Of a stretch of DNA of 64,000 bases, positions 49,301 to 61,500 are shown piece by piece. The position numbers were made by a program, and so were the translations under genes. The stretch is from Phallusia mammillata (lineage: Eukaryota; Chordata; Ascidiacea; Phlebobranchia; Ascidiidae). Where the stretch lies: the NCBI GenBank assembly GCA_003260075.1, contig QLIY01000442.1, positions 1 to 64,000 of the forward strand, written 5' to 3'. The notes beneath the pieces were generated by a model. That model was not told the DNA's origin, made no database searches, and worked only from the letters and a program-made list of their open reading frames with translations. Position 1 is the first letter of the stretch; each line of letters opens with the position of its first letter.

Positions 49301-50615
49301 GGTTCCAATTGGCTTCTATGTTTTTTGAGACCTAAATATTATTACCGCAGCTACATTTGCTAGCACCTATTATTTAGGGTCAACGGCGGCAACATGCGGC
49401 CCGCGTGCCTGGATTCGGACCACCCTGCACTATAGTTAGTTACAAACATCTAAATGTTTACCTGGTATGAAATGCTGCTTTATTAAGCTCGGTGCAATGA
49501 GAGAAGCCGGTCCCTCTATAGATGAGTTGTATGAATGTGTGTTGGCATTCCATCTGTAAATGTAAACGTTCAGTGATTCTAAAATCTAAATTAATCAGTG
49601 AATAGGTTTTGGGTTTAAGTACGGTAAAGGCTAACAGTATAACAAATGGTATAGCTTATTATAAACTATTTTTGTACGACTGGGATCTGCAATCCCTGGC
49701 ACTCGATTTATTGCTTTTGTAAAAGTTTTAAAATTTAGGCCACGTGAAAAAACCTGTTTGGTTTCCAGTTAATATTACGATCAGTTGGTACAAACCACTA
49801 TTACTGTTGGCAATTCATTATGATTTGGAATTAACAAGTGATTTGGCACACGTCACCAGAAAGGTTGCCTTACCCTCTGCTGCACAACATCGAACGTTTT
49901 ATGGCGTACTTTCGGCTTTGTATAAGTTCAAGTGTTTAAGAAACAAGTCGTCGTTAGCATTGCTGTAAGCCCTTCTGCTGCAATGGATGCATTTCAAGCA
50001 CATATTTGCTTGAAGGTTTTCAGTCAATGTGCATGCGGGATTACGAATGTTAATGTCTTCCGGCGTTTATGGGACGATGTTATGACTGAAAGCACGCTCT
50101 GCGCCAGTCCCAGTGTAAACACAAATGTTATATGAAGGTTAGCTTTAAGTCTACAGTCTTGATTACGACCTTTGTAAATATCCCTTTGGTATTTGGGGTC
50201 TGAAACTGCTTACAACATTATTTTGTAAATATAAGGTGTCTGAAACTGCTTACAACATTACAGACCAACACAACGATTGTCGTTACCTAAGTTTCAAAAT
50301 CCTAAGCAAACGTGTTGCTACCCCTTTCTTGTCGTGAAATATAGAGCCTATTATCTATACATAATAATATGCAACGTTTCCTTGTGGTCCGTTTTTTTAT
50401 GTTAGAAGTACTAATAGGTTGCACCAATGTAAATTCAGAATGTCACAATACAAAGCTGCGGGATCGTAGAACAAAACTAGTTTACATTATTATGCAAACT
50501 TTACTATATAACTTACATACCCTGTTGTACTTTCTGTCATTTCTTCTGTAGTTTGTGTAGAGGACTTAGTGATTCCATAGACCAAGACATAGCACAAAGC
50601 GAACCTCAATTCCAT
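43366..50615 (-). CDS. Gene 5: secreted CAP protein with two TSP1 modules (complete)
   Basis: Eight coding exons: 50615-50521 (ATG; MELRFALCYVLVYGI, then a Thr-rich stretch), 49553-49462, 48516-48365, 47724-47551, 47242-47109, 46470-46367, 45014-44844, 43580-43366 (TGA). The total is 1137 bp, 378 residues, in phase. The CAP domain is the most canonical of the cluster: VDEHNIARS, GENIYIT, WDAEKIDY, CGHYTQVVWADSFRVGCG, ICNYGPAGN, so both His and both Glu are kept. The hinge is CSDCHQTDTCVNNLCTN. TSP1 module 1 is CWTQWGPWSQCSETCG with FCNTFVPNDC; module 2 is WGDWSAWTECTKPCGVG. The last exon reads on through SCSG into a 24-residue tail with two Cys and several Tyr (GSYRPDCGVYHYKIYAM). A GTTGGG at the end of the module is a weak alternative donor. 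Confidence 0.88.
44124..44595. repeat. Long inverted repeat (210-bp arms, 52-bp spacer)
   Basis: Arms 44124-44333 and 44386-44595 are reverse complements with about one mismatch; the loop is 44334-44385. The arms contain 'aacgtttcgcccaccagaac' and 'gggcttcatcagagcaatga'. A single N follows at 44596, and then 'ttgaacgacaaatttgtt' is repeated once more. It lies in the last intron of Gene 5. It may be a foldback element, or an assembly of one strand against itself, given the adjacent N. Confidence 0.85.
48735..48945 (+). repeat. Imperfect tandem repeat in a Gene 5 intron
   Basis: Two units share 'acaaccgttctatt' and 'cagaacggttaa' type ends with 'ttatc(a/g)gacatc(c/t)tacaac'. Class unknown. Confidence 0.5.
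49206..49427. mobile_element. Possible hAT-type element in a Gene 5 intron
   Basis: 'ctgggtggtccaaa' at the left and 'ttcggaccaccctg' at the right form imperfect inverted termini. The interior has 'gcggcccgcgtgcc', as in other such elements. The target duplication is not clear. Confidence 0.45.
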
Positions 50616-53388
50616 GTGTATTTTCCGACGCAAACACTTGAAATGAATCAAGTCGCAGCGTGTATGCTGACACTTACAAATTCCCGGGCGTGTAACGTGT
50701 AATTAATCCGATTGAAGTAAGTGTTATGTTGATGGAGTTTTTTTGCATTGGCGCTTAACGTGTGTTGTTGAACGGTTTATATGAAGTCAGCAGTACTAAA
50801 TATTGTTAAAAAACCTACTACCAAGATTAAACATTCTACATTTTTGATTAAGGTATAATTTGGTACACTTGTCTGTAAGCAAATGACAATTTCTCTTATT
50901 GCCTGGACGAATGTCATTTGTTTTGTCATGTGGCTGCTAGCTAACTACACGTGACTGACTGTGTACAATGCTGTTTACCTCGGCTTGGAAAATACCAGGC
51001 GTGGATCATGTCACGAGGGTTTTGTTTTTGAGATGACTATGCACATATTAAGGCTTGTTATAACCTGTAGGTCATTCTCATCACTTGCTTGCTTAATCCT
51101 CGAGTTCCTACTACTTGAACTTTAGAAAAAGCAGCCTGTATGTGAAAACTTTCATACAATGTTCACATAATATTATCAACGTTACGACATATCTTTATGT
51201 GTGAAATCAATGACACCGGAGGAAACTCTATGAGGTTTTTAGCATGTGATCTTCCTTCGCGTTTTGTAGCCAAGTATGTTTAACTCACTTTTACCAATTG
51301 TCTCATAACTAAGGCCTCGTCTAAACCTTCTCAACCTGTACATGATTTACCAAACATTGCTGGTGTATTAAGCACCTGTTTGCTGTCAATGCACAGCACA
51401 GTGTGAGTGACTGCTCTCACGTTGTTAGACGGAAGAACCTGGATATGGTTAAAAGGCGCTTGAACATTGCGTCATAACCGCTTGCACGCTTTAGTGATCA
51501 CACACCATACACAGGCACGGTTTTTAATTTAGCCGAAGTTTTAATTAAAGTTACTGTTTCCTTCTGGAGTCACTTTATACCGGGGTTGCAGGCTATGCGG
51601 AGATCGAAGCTTTCCTTGCAACATTCTTGTTCTCAACAGTGGTACATTTGCCACACCGTGATGGGATTCGAACTCATGACTTATGCATCAAATTGTTTTT
51701 AATTTGTATTTGCTACAATAGTAAGCACCTTGAAGTACGACTATTAGGAACATTATCCTTACATTATATGACTATTTTAATAGAAACATCACTGCCAGAG
51801 AGCTTGTGTATAATAAATACATATTAGTGCAGACGTTTCAACATGTATCAGTTTTTCTCAAACTCTTTACCTTGGGGCGCACCTATCATATAACCAAATG
51901 TTTAGGGCACAGCGTTAGTACCAAAATGGAAATCAGTCATTCCACTTTAAGAATCACTTATCATATAAATTAACTTTTTATGCCATTTTAGAAACACCGA
52001 GTTAAATAAAAGAGGTTATCTGCTTTGCACAAAAAAACGTTTAAACAGTCATCAAAACATACCGTTATATCAAACAATACTTGTAGAGAAACGTTAGTCG
52101 GGTCTTATTGAATGTGTTGATCTTTTTTCTAGTCACTTTTTTTGACCTTACTAAATATGAGTAATTTCGTTCATATGCAAACCCAAATCTTGTAAGCTGT
52201 GCGCGGTGTGCAAACTTTAAGCTAACTCACAGTTGAATTTAATCATTACATGCACATTTGCCTAACCACAACAACTTAATCAATGACAAGTAGAAAACAA
52301 ATGTTTATTGTATTTATTATCAGATGCAAAGTTGCTTCACTTGTTTTCGTTTGTTAAACAGTATCAACAAATTGCTGGTGTCCCAATGTCTTTTTGGCAA
52401 AAATACGAATTTAAGTAACAATATCGGTTGAGAAAGGAAAATAAGTCTACAATGCGATTGTAAAAAGACTTCATTTTTTAGTTTACGTATTTATTTTGTT
52501 CGGTAGGTGTCGCCCTTGTGTTGTGACGTCACCTGTCGCTAATCTCGTCTTAAACACGTGACAGTCAAAACAGCGGAACGGGTTTATAAATTTCTGACAC
52601 TATTCGTCAAAAAAACTTTACTATACACGTTCAATAAATAATGACAGTGGGACAGTGTGCGAGTACACAAAAATTATTGCGAAAAAAATTAAACAATATT
52701 GCACAAAAAAGAAATTCAAACCTTAAAATACCACAACTTTTAATTAAGTTTTTTTTGTGGCATAAAACGGTTTAAACATAAAAACAAGATAAATGTAACA
52801 ACTAACAAACAAAAGTGCAGGCATAAAACAAATATGAAAAACAGCTCTTGCAAATGTCGGTGTACCATTAATGCTGTCATGATATTAAAATAAAATGTAC
52901 ATATATCTGGCATGGAACGACGCCTTTTTTGGTTCGAAGCAAGCGTTTCCTGCATGTAGGTCATGACACGTCGCAAACACAGCAGTTAGAATTGTTAATT
53001 TTCCAACAAGCACGTCATAAACCGAACTATCGACAAACATTTGGCCCAGTAGAGAAGGTCACTTTAAATTAGGCCACGAGCAAACGTTATGCAGTCAGCT
53101 GCGGCATTCGATTTATCAAATATGAAGCTGTTCTTGAATTACGAATATAAACTGGATTTCTTATTGGTTCCTCATGGCCTTTTGTTCAAAATTGTGGCCA
53201 GTGTGAAATTTTATACAATACATGGAGTGGCATTTAGGGACATTTTTTACAAAACATTTTATTAAACAATGCCAAAAGGTGGGGTAGAAAATGTGATATG
53301 TCTTAATATCAATGATTTATTTCCTTCATATTGTTTGACACGCTTTACTGCACAAAGCCGGCTCGGAAACCCAATTTTCCCAACACCG
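50616..53388. other. Spacer between Genes 5 and 6
   Basis: I see no coding exon. There is a fragment near 51850 ('cagtttttctcaaactcttt') resembling a hAT terminus, and AT-rich unique-looking DNA. The Gene 6 poly(A) hexamer lies at 53258-53263. Confidence 0.45.
53258..53263 (-). promoter_or_regulatory. Poly(A) signal AATAAA for Gene 6
   Basis: AATAAA on the minus strand about 126 bases after the TAA at 53389, the usual position for a 3' UTR signal. Confidence 0.6.
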
Positions 53389-53606
53389 TTATTGCAGTAC
53401 TAGTACAGCAATGCATAAAGCTAGGAGATAAACTAAAGATCCAAAGCTTTTTGTTGTAGCCGCGTCGCCTGTGGTTGCAGGTGTGCTTGTAGGGAATTGT
53501 CCATTACCGAAATCCTTCTCTTTCCCTGTGTTGATTATTGTTGTTTTCTGAACTTCTGGGTTGATTGTGACTGGTGGCTTTTCCACATCTGGGTCTTTTT
53601 TGTCCG
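53389..53606 (-). CDS. GPI-signal-like or membrane tail exon of Gene 6
   Basis: This 218-bp terminal exon encodes a stalk (DKKDPDVEKPPVTINP and further), a small-residue segment (TPATTGDAATT), a short spacer and then about 15 hydrophobic residues (LVYLLALCIAVLVLQ) directly before the stop. There is no cytoplasmic tail, which fits a GPI-attachment signal better than a transmembrane anchor. Ascidian sperm have a known GPI-anchored CRISP-like protein (Urabin); whether this is its gene cannot be decided here. Confidence 0.75.
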
Positions 53607-56600
53607 CTGTGAAAACGTCATTCAGTTAAGTTTTTTGTGAATGTTTTGGTACTTCTACTATTTTAAACTTGTCTATTGTGCTGTTGCCTTGTCATGGACC
53701 AACACAAAATCTACGAACATGACTAAATGTTTATCTCAGCTTTTAACTCATGTGTAAAAGTTGTTTTCCACATGCCCGATAAAACAAATTGTTAAAAGTA
53801 CTGCTCCTATTTTAAATTTGCCTATTAAGCATATAGCCTTTTCATGGACCAACACAAAATCTACAAACATCACTGAACCTTTATCAGGCTTCTTAAATAT
53901 TGCGTAAAAGATTTTTTCACTGGCTACAAACATCACTGAGCCTTTATCTGATATCTTTACTTTTGTGTCTTTTTCCACAGGCCCGCCAAAACAACTTGTT
54001 ACGCTTTCTCATTGAGCTTATTGTGGAACAATGGCCTAACTATTTAGTGTTTAGTTCGGAGAGAAAGTTAATGGAGGTAAAAATACTTTTCTTTCGCAAC
54101 TAAGCAGTAGTTTATATACAGCTATCACAGTGCACCAGGCCCATTGAAGGCGTTATACCGAACCAGCGTGTCACCAAGCATTCCCATATACCAAGGCGTG
54201 GGCTAAAAAAAAAAAANNNNNNNNNNNNNNNNNNNNNNNNNNNNNNNNNNNNNNNNNNNNNNNNNNNNNNNNNNNNNNNNNNNNNNNNNNNNNNNNNNNN
54301 NNNNNNNNNNNNNNNNNNNNNNNNNNNNNNNNNNNNNNNNNNNNNNNNNNNNNNNNNNNNNNNNNNNNNNNNNNNNNNNNNNNNNNNNNNNNNNNNNNNN
54401 NNNNNNNNNNNNNNNNNNNNNNNNNNNNNNNNNNNNNNNNNNNNNNNNNNNNNNNNNNNNNNNNNNNNNNNNNNNNNNNNNNNNNNNNNNNNNNNNNNNN
54501 NNNNNNNNNNNGAAGACCGGTACAGTCCTCATCTTTTCCTGTGCTGCAGATTCTATTCCTTATTCTTCTTCCAACTCCGCAATCTTTGGAGCAAACTCCC
54601 CAACTCTGCCAGGGTTGCCACGCTGAAACGACAATTTTCTTTATTTAATTTGTAAGTAAACAGCCAAACAAAATGTTGTAGTCGCCATAAGCCCTAACTT
54701 GCTATATTGCTGCCCCTTTTCTGGCATGATTATGTATTGTACTGCTGTATAAAATATGCTAATGCAGAGAGGTACATGTTTTCGTTGGACCTGATTTCCG
54801 AATCACGTTTATATTATTCCGCATGAGCGGAATCTATTACACTGTATAAGTTGTAACAATAAATCGTTACTGTTCAAACTTCGCAGGACCTGCATGGTGA
54901 ACGTTTTACATTAAGGTAGCATATGTCATTCTTCCAAAACGATTGAAAATGCGTTTGAACAGTAAGATATGCTTTGATGTTTAAAAAACCTACGGGCTTG
55001 GATTTTCTAACACTGATCTGTTATTCCTGAAAATATAGTTCTTATTCATGGAGTAGTCATGATACGCAGCAATGCTGTACTTCAAGCGTCACTTCAAGAA
55101 AAATTCGTTTCTTACTTGGCACAGCACAAGCGCGCGTGTTGCATTGTGACGTCATAGTATCCCTTCCGGTACATTGCGCAGTTTTTCCTGAGCTGCAGAG
55201 CCGATTCCTCGTCCGTTCTCCTCCTCCGCACAGTTTCGAACATTGACCCCAGGTTTGCCATTGTTCCCATGCTGAAAACAAAACAAAATTTGGTGTTAAA
55301 CAGTTCTTGAGAGAAACAACAATAATGGGTGTGTTGTCGGGCACGGGTTTTGTTGACAAATGCCGTGAACTTGACTTAAACCTGGGTAAAATCTTTCGCT
55401 TTAATCAAACTGGCGATCCCCTTTTACAAAGCTGACATGTGAAGCATACGAAGAAAATACTCTTGTCTTGGGTTTGAATCCCACCGCAGGCTAGATTTTT
55501 CTAGCCTACGCCTTGCCATATGGTGGGGAATGTTTGGGGCCGGCTGATTCAACGGATGAATCTCGAAACGATTTTTTTGTGGAATGTGGTTAAAAAGTGT
55601 AAAATGTACTAAATACAAAATCAGCCAGCAGTTAAAACAAAAAATTACCGCTATACGATAGGTAGGTGTTAATACATCCGTGAGAATTAAATGCGGGATC
55701 AAACGGCTTTAACATCAAACAAACATTTCTTTTACATTTTGTAGATGTGTTCTTTCACTGTTGGTATCTAACAGCCGGTCCGTGAGCGACGTTGTATAGA
55801 TTTGAAACTTTGAAGTGATCTCTATACTTTTCCCAAAAGTGTTTAAATAATTAAACCCATTCACGTTTCATGGTTGAGCCTGTATTATTTTTATCAGTCA
55901 ACATCTCTGATACAGACCACAAAAGCCTTACTTGGACAAGCTGGTCTGTTGCAAGCTGATGATGACGTAGACAATCCGGTGCAATCTCGGTTATTTCCCG
56001 TGTTGCAAGTGCGACCTCTAGTGTGTCGTCCTCTTCCACACGTCAGTGTGCACTGACCCCAGGTTTGCCACGTGTTCCAAGCTGGAATAAAGCGTTCATG
56101 ATAAAAACTTACACACACGTACTCGTGCTAAATTTTAATAAGGATTTATTCAGTATTAATGCCACTTAGCCTGAGGGGCCGTGTGCGTACAGGATATGTA
56201 ATATTGGGCGGCCTCAAGGTCATTATTGTCGCAGTGTAAGATTTGCTAACGTGAATTAATACATACTGAGATCAGCCTTGAAGTGCGTACCAGCGATCAG
56301 GGCATACTCATTAATAAATCATGGTACGCCAGGCCCATGAAAGGTGTAATACTGATTTAAGTCAGTTTCCCAAGCATTCCCGTATGACAAGGCACAGAAA
56401 GAAATCGTTTGCGCTGGGATTCGAAACCGCGACTGGAGTCTTTCCGGGACTTGTGTTGAAAATCGATTTCTTAATATACAGTGTGCAACGATTGTAAGTT
56501 AGTTTTCGTGAACAAAAATTCTGCGCCGAATTCCTGACTGTACAAATGTCTACAACAAAACATTGCACTCACCAGGACACGCTTGTTCGTTGCATGCTGA

Positions 56601-58545
56601 CTGAGATGTCGACCCTCCAGTGCAGTCGCTCGATTTTTCAGTGCTGCAAACTCGTGTTCTTGACCTTTGACCTCCACCGCAAAGGCGCGAGCAAGTTCCC
56701 CATGCTTGCCAAGGTCTCCATGCTGAAAAAAATTGTCGTTATGGTTCCGACACTTTCAGATGAAAACATTGAACACGGCCTTGTTTGAGAAACCTACTTA
56801 ACTATTGAGTCGTAAAATTTATATGCTTTGTTTTATCCAACCTTTCAGAAAAGATCATTGCCATATTATCAGTGATCCAGTTTTTGTCGTTTTTACACCG
56901 TTTATTGACAGTAGTTTTTTCCACAAATGTAAACACTTCACGGTGTTTTGGTGTAATTTCATTGAAAATAAATGTTAAGCTTTGGGTAACATTATTTATA
57001 ATTGATTAGCATGTTTACTGATAACTTAGTGATTCTTGATTTATGTCTAATTTGTTTGTGCAACGTCTTGCTTGTTAATCAATTTCATTGTATGCAATAT
57101 TTATTACGGGCTAAATTGGTATTACATTCGGTCTTCCAAGCACTTTCAAGCGTCAAAGTGAAAAATACTTGAAAACAACTCTGTGGTCACAGTTGTACAC
57201 TAAAAGACATTGTTTCATTGTTTGATTGAAACTTACTGGCTGGAGCTTCCGTTGTTCCGCAAGACCCAACGCACTGTCTAAATTGCCCTGAAGCTCCGTC
57301 TCCGCAGTCTTTACGTACAAAAGTGTTGCAGCTTCTTTCCCATTTTGCCCAGCCGCGTAGCCCACATGAACCAGAACATGGCGCAGTTTCAACCCATTGC
57401 GACCATTGGGGATCTGTAAAAACATCCATCTGTGTAAATGTTAGCCATTCTTTTAACAGTAAAACCAATGGACGACAAAATCCCTTGCTAACACAGAGTC
57501 TTTCAGATGAATTGTAGCCCTGCTTTTGGTGGTCTTGATCAATCACTAAACTGTTGTATTGGTCGCCTTAAAATGTGGTTTGCTGATAAGTTTTGTTGTA
57601 TTAGAGGTGTGTTAAGGCGATTCAACTCTTTCAGTCTGTAAAACTTCTATATACAGTTGCAAACGTGTTATTGGTTGTGAGGTCGTCTAAAGTGATGGGT
57701 TTTTTTACATTGGTTTTATCGTGAAAAACCGGACTTATCTTTACTTGGTGATTATCTTTTTATAAATATAAACCTTGTTGGTTATTTATTGACTTCGATC
57801 ATGTGCGAGTTGTATTGATTTATTGTCACTGTGCTATTTTGCTCCAACACAGTAACGTTTCTTGATAATTATTTATTAAAGTTTCCCAGTTTCCCTGGGC
57901 TAATTAATGTAAATTGGATTTCAATTAATGCGACTGAAGTAACGTTTTTCAATTTTCAATTATCTGCGTCTACTTACTTGCTGGCTTCGCGGCGCTTCTA
58001 ATAGGATTTGTGCAAAGTTTTTTCTGGCAAGTGTCGCCTTTCGCACATTGACTGCAAGCAGGCCCCACTTTATACGGCTGCCTGTAAAACAAACATGTTT
58101 ATTTACGGATTTTTTTGTAATGTTAATTACATCTGTCACGGTTAAATTGTTGATAACTAGCTTTGTTTAATGGTAGCAGTAGTATATTTCTTGCAAATAC
58201 ATTATTGTATATCCTTGGTTCGAATCATTTGTGAAACTAAGAAGCAAATCTGTTTTAAAAGAATTGTGACTATAAAAACAGTATTGTCACTTCGAAACAT
58301 AAAACTGCATGAAATCTCGGCAATGCGTAAAATAAAATTAAGGCAAATTTAAGCTTGAAAAAAGGTTAAACAAGAGAAAACAAATTGTAATGGATTTTAG
58401 TGCAGTAGCAAGTCTGTACTTTCGGAGTGTGAATGAACTGTATAGTCCCACCTTCCACGAATGTTGCCTCCCGGCCCGTAGTTGCAGATCAATATCGTCG
58501 CATCTCTGTATATTTTCTTCTCAACTTTGATTTGGGAACACAAAC
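53389..58545 (-). CDS. Gene 6: CAP-TSP1 protein with hydrophobic C-terminus (5' half missing)
   Basis: Exons: 58545-58452 (end of CAP domain, CSQIKVEKKIYRDATILICN, YGPGGN; its 5' part is lost at the N at 58546), 58081-57978 (hinge PYKVGPACSQC, CQKKLCTNP), TSP1 exons 57413-57237, 56722-56573, 56081-55932, 55271-55116, 54622-54512 (cut by a 295-N gap), and the final exon 53606-53389 (TAA). Intact exons join in phase. Modules include WSQWVETAPCSGSCG with CNTFVRKDC, WRPWQAWGTCSRLCGGG, WNTWQTWGQCTLTCGRG and WEQWQTWGQCSKLCGGG. At least one more exon end lies in the gap. The last exon is a Thr/Pro-rich stalk followed by a hydrophobic tail, unlike the other family members, so the product is probably held at the cell surface. 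Confidence 0.8.
53693..53970 (+). repeat. Imperfect tandem repeat in the last intron of Gene 6
   Basis: The motif 'catggaccaacacaaaatct' occurs twice about 150 bp apart, and 'acaaacatcactga(a/g)cctttat' recurs again. Confidence 0.6.
54126..54216 (-). repeat. SINE fragment next to the assembly gap
   Basis: Reverse copy of the SINE body ('gccttggtatatgggaatgc', 'ggcctggtgcac') ending in an A-run that touches the N gap. A poly-purine end next to a gap is another likely collapse point. Confidence 0.6.
54217..54511. other. Assembly gap of 295 Ns
   Basis: The gap removes the 3' end of a TSP1 exon of Gene 6 and an unknown number of further modules. Confidence 0.99.
55447..55570 (+). repeat. SINE copy in a Gene 6 intron
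   Basis: Contains 'gggtttgaatcccaccgcag', 'ctagcctacgccttgccata' and 'ggggccggctgattcaa', a 5'-truncated copy of the family at position 1. Confidence 0.7.
56310..56460 (-). repeat. SINE copy, reverse orientation, in a Gene 6 intron
   Basis: Reverse complement of the family: 'gactggagtctttccgggac', 'gggattcgaa', 'cccaagcattcccg', and a tail near 56290 ('taccagcgatcagggcatac'). Confidence 0.7.
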
Positions 58546-61500
58546 NGCCGTTAAAACTTTGAACATTTAACACTTGACATGCTAGGAAATGCGTTGCGCG
58601 GACACCTTAAATGAAAATTTCCTTTGCTTGAAGATAACAGAATGTGGCCTGGGCATGTAATAAGAACACCTGTCTCAAATAGTGGGGAAATTTCAACAGA
58701 CTTAGCTAATTCGGACACAACATAAGAGTTTACCTAACTACACAATAATAGTTTTTCACCTGTTATGGCGTAAGTTCGAATAAGATTGCTGGACTGCAGT
58801 GCAGCTGGTGCTCCGGAGTTGCTCGTAATGTTTAGTGGTTCATCATGTTGCTGGCTAAATGGTAAAAATGGCAATGACTTGGCTGTTAAAGCAGCAGATA
58901 AACACTTTTAAGCTGAAGACAGTCCACACTGTTTCGACCCATAAGGTCTCATCAGTGCAGCTGGTGACAGGAGATCGGCCGTAAGAGCTAATGTAGCCCC
59001 TTGCGATACTCAAGCCGAACAAGTGCGCATTCTCTGTAGCTTATCATGTATTGGCTCTTTACTTTTATACAAACACTGATAACATTTTTCAAAAATAGTG
59101 TTTAACAAAATATGGTCTTTTAGTGTAAGAAACATATGGTAAACAATATCAGGTCAAACGATTTATTTTACCAATATTTATTTATGCCCAGTTTGATGCC
59201 AAATAAAGAAGTGCGTTGTGGGTTTAAAGCATGTTTCTTTAAATTCACGTATCAGTCAAAGCTCCGTGCTCTTACTGGGCCAGGTTTGCACTAATATAAA
59301 CCACAGTTCCGGTGAAAAGTTGAAACGTTGTTAGCCTGAGTTTAATTAAAACAACCGCTTCGAAGTAACACCGATGTATCATTTTCCGGTGGTACTAACT
59401 ACCACATGATGCTGCGTGTTACCGCGTAGTACGCAGTTTAGGTGGACATGAATACACTTCATGTAAAATTTTAATTTGGCGGACTTCTGAAATCGCTTTC
59501 CTGTTTGAGCTATTCGAGTTGGGCGAGGGTTTGTAATTGAAAAAACAACAACACTACAATCTAGTCTTATTTACGCTTGTTGGGGCTTGTACTCTTACAT
59601 TCCACATACCATGCGGCTTATTATGCGGTATACCGTAGGGCTTTTCATGCGGTTTCCCATCCGGTATCACGCGGTATTTGGTACCGCACTCTACTATTTT
59701 CTATGGAAGAATAAGTCATGGACAGTGAAAAAATACTGGAAGCAATAGACAGCAGCTTAATCCTTGCTACATTTCATTTTTGGACATGTTTATGGGGACC
59801 AGAATGTACGGTTTAGGCTATAGCAGATATTCGTGACAGCGTGTGTTACGTTGATCCCTCCATAGGCCTTATACCGTATTATGACTTTACATAGACATGC
59901 TCTTACTTATTTTCTAGCCACATTTTGGGGGGGGGGCACTTGATGAAAATTGTAAATTAAATTGCTGGTTACTGTTGCACACCAACCTTACCTCGCTACG
60001 TCACCAGTTTCCTGCCCTTGCGTGGCGCGCATCCTGTACGTCATAGCAAGCATTGTTAGCAAACAAACGCGTGTGTATGTGGTGCAAATCATAGCTAAGC
60101 ATTCGTTTTTTTTGCTGCTAAACTTATGTTATTAAACCAGGTACTGTAAAAAAAGTTCTGTGAACAAAACACAATAATGATTAGAAGATTTGTACCAGCT
60201 TTCCCTTAAATCTAAACACTCCTTCGGTATTATATCCACATCTAGACTAATTATAACATATGTAAACATATAATAAGCTTTTACAAGTCATACACTATGA
60301 CACAAAAATTAAAAACTAACTTATTGTGTCTGCATTTTTACTCAATTGTAGGGATCTAAACTGTTGAAGTTACGTTTACACCACGTGCATTAAAGCTTTT
60401 ATCTATTATCGTATTGCCCTGTTCTGGCGTTTTTTTTTTGTAATTTAGATCCAAGAATTCGCCTGCTTCTGCCATTTTTTTGTTACTGTAACTAATACAA
60501 TCACTTTGCAGTCACACAAACATATTGCTAACGCATTAGTTGTTTACAACACCAGCAGTGACGTACCACCAGCTAACTGCACCTGACAATAAAGAACGGA
60601 AGTGGCCATTCGCTCATTTATTTCAAACGCTCCTATGACGCAACACATGCCTTTGACATCAACATTTTTTCCCTTCAGAACTTCGTTACTTTGCAAAGCG
60701 GCTTGAGGAAATGATATAATTTATAAAAATGTTGTCACATCGTTTTATGCGTGGGTTTCTAACAAACCATATATGGAGTTTAAACGAGGTTAATATCTGG
60801 GGTCCCATGATATAATAGCAAGCCGTCATGTATTAGCAATATCGAGGCCTTGCCAATTTGCTGTGTCACGCTTTTAATTCGGAAATACCGAAACCAATTC
60901 AATTCTCACGCGGCCTTGCGTCATTCTCTTTGACCCCCAAAGCAGAATTTGTGGACTTTAGAGCATTTACAATATATTTGTAACAGCAATGTTGCTGTAG
61001 AAGTATCAACCTGTAACTAAACAACACATTTTGTATAAAATCTGTACCAACAATGCTATACTTCACGCAGTAAGAATAACAACAAGTTATTTTTCTGTTG
61101 CTGCTTCAAGCATCACAAAGTTAGTCTGTTTCAAAGCATAGCTTGTATTCAACGTTTATATGATTTGAGTAAACGGTTCAGTGTTTTACACTTCAAAATT
61201 ACCCTTTCGCTGATTTTTGTACGGTATACCTTTTATTACTGCTGACAAAAGACCTTTCCAAATATTCTGTAGAACTTATTAAAATAGTCAAAATCAACTG
61301 TTTAAACGTTTCTATTAGTTTTTACAATCTTTATCCCCTCTAACTACCTTGATTCTTGAAAAAGATTGGATTAAATACCAAAGAGGCCTATTACTTAGCT
61401 GACATATATCTTAAGACTTCAGACTTATTAATGTTTATAGTCTGCTAATTACCTTCTGCCTTACAACATACTTTTTCCACCAGTCTAGCTTTGTAACCTT

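Noticed and set aside
54203-54532. Frame translated through the N gap
   Set aside because: Most residues are unknown; only 54512-54622 is supported, as a TSP1 exon in the minus strand.
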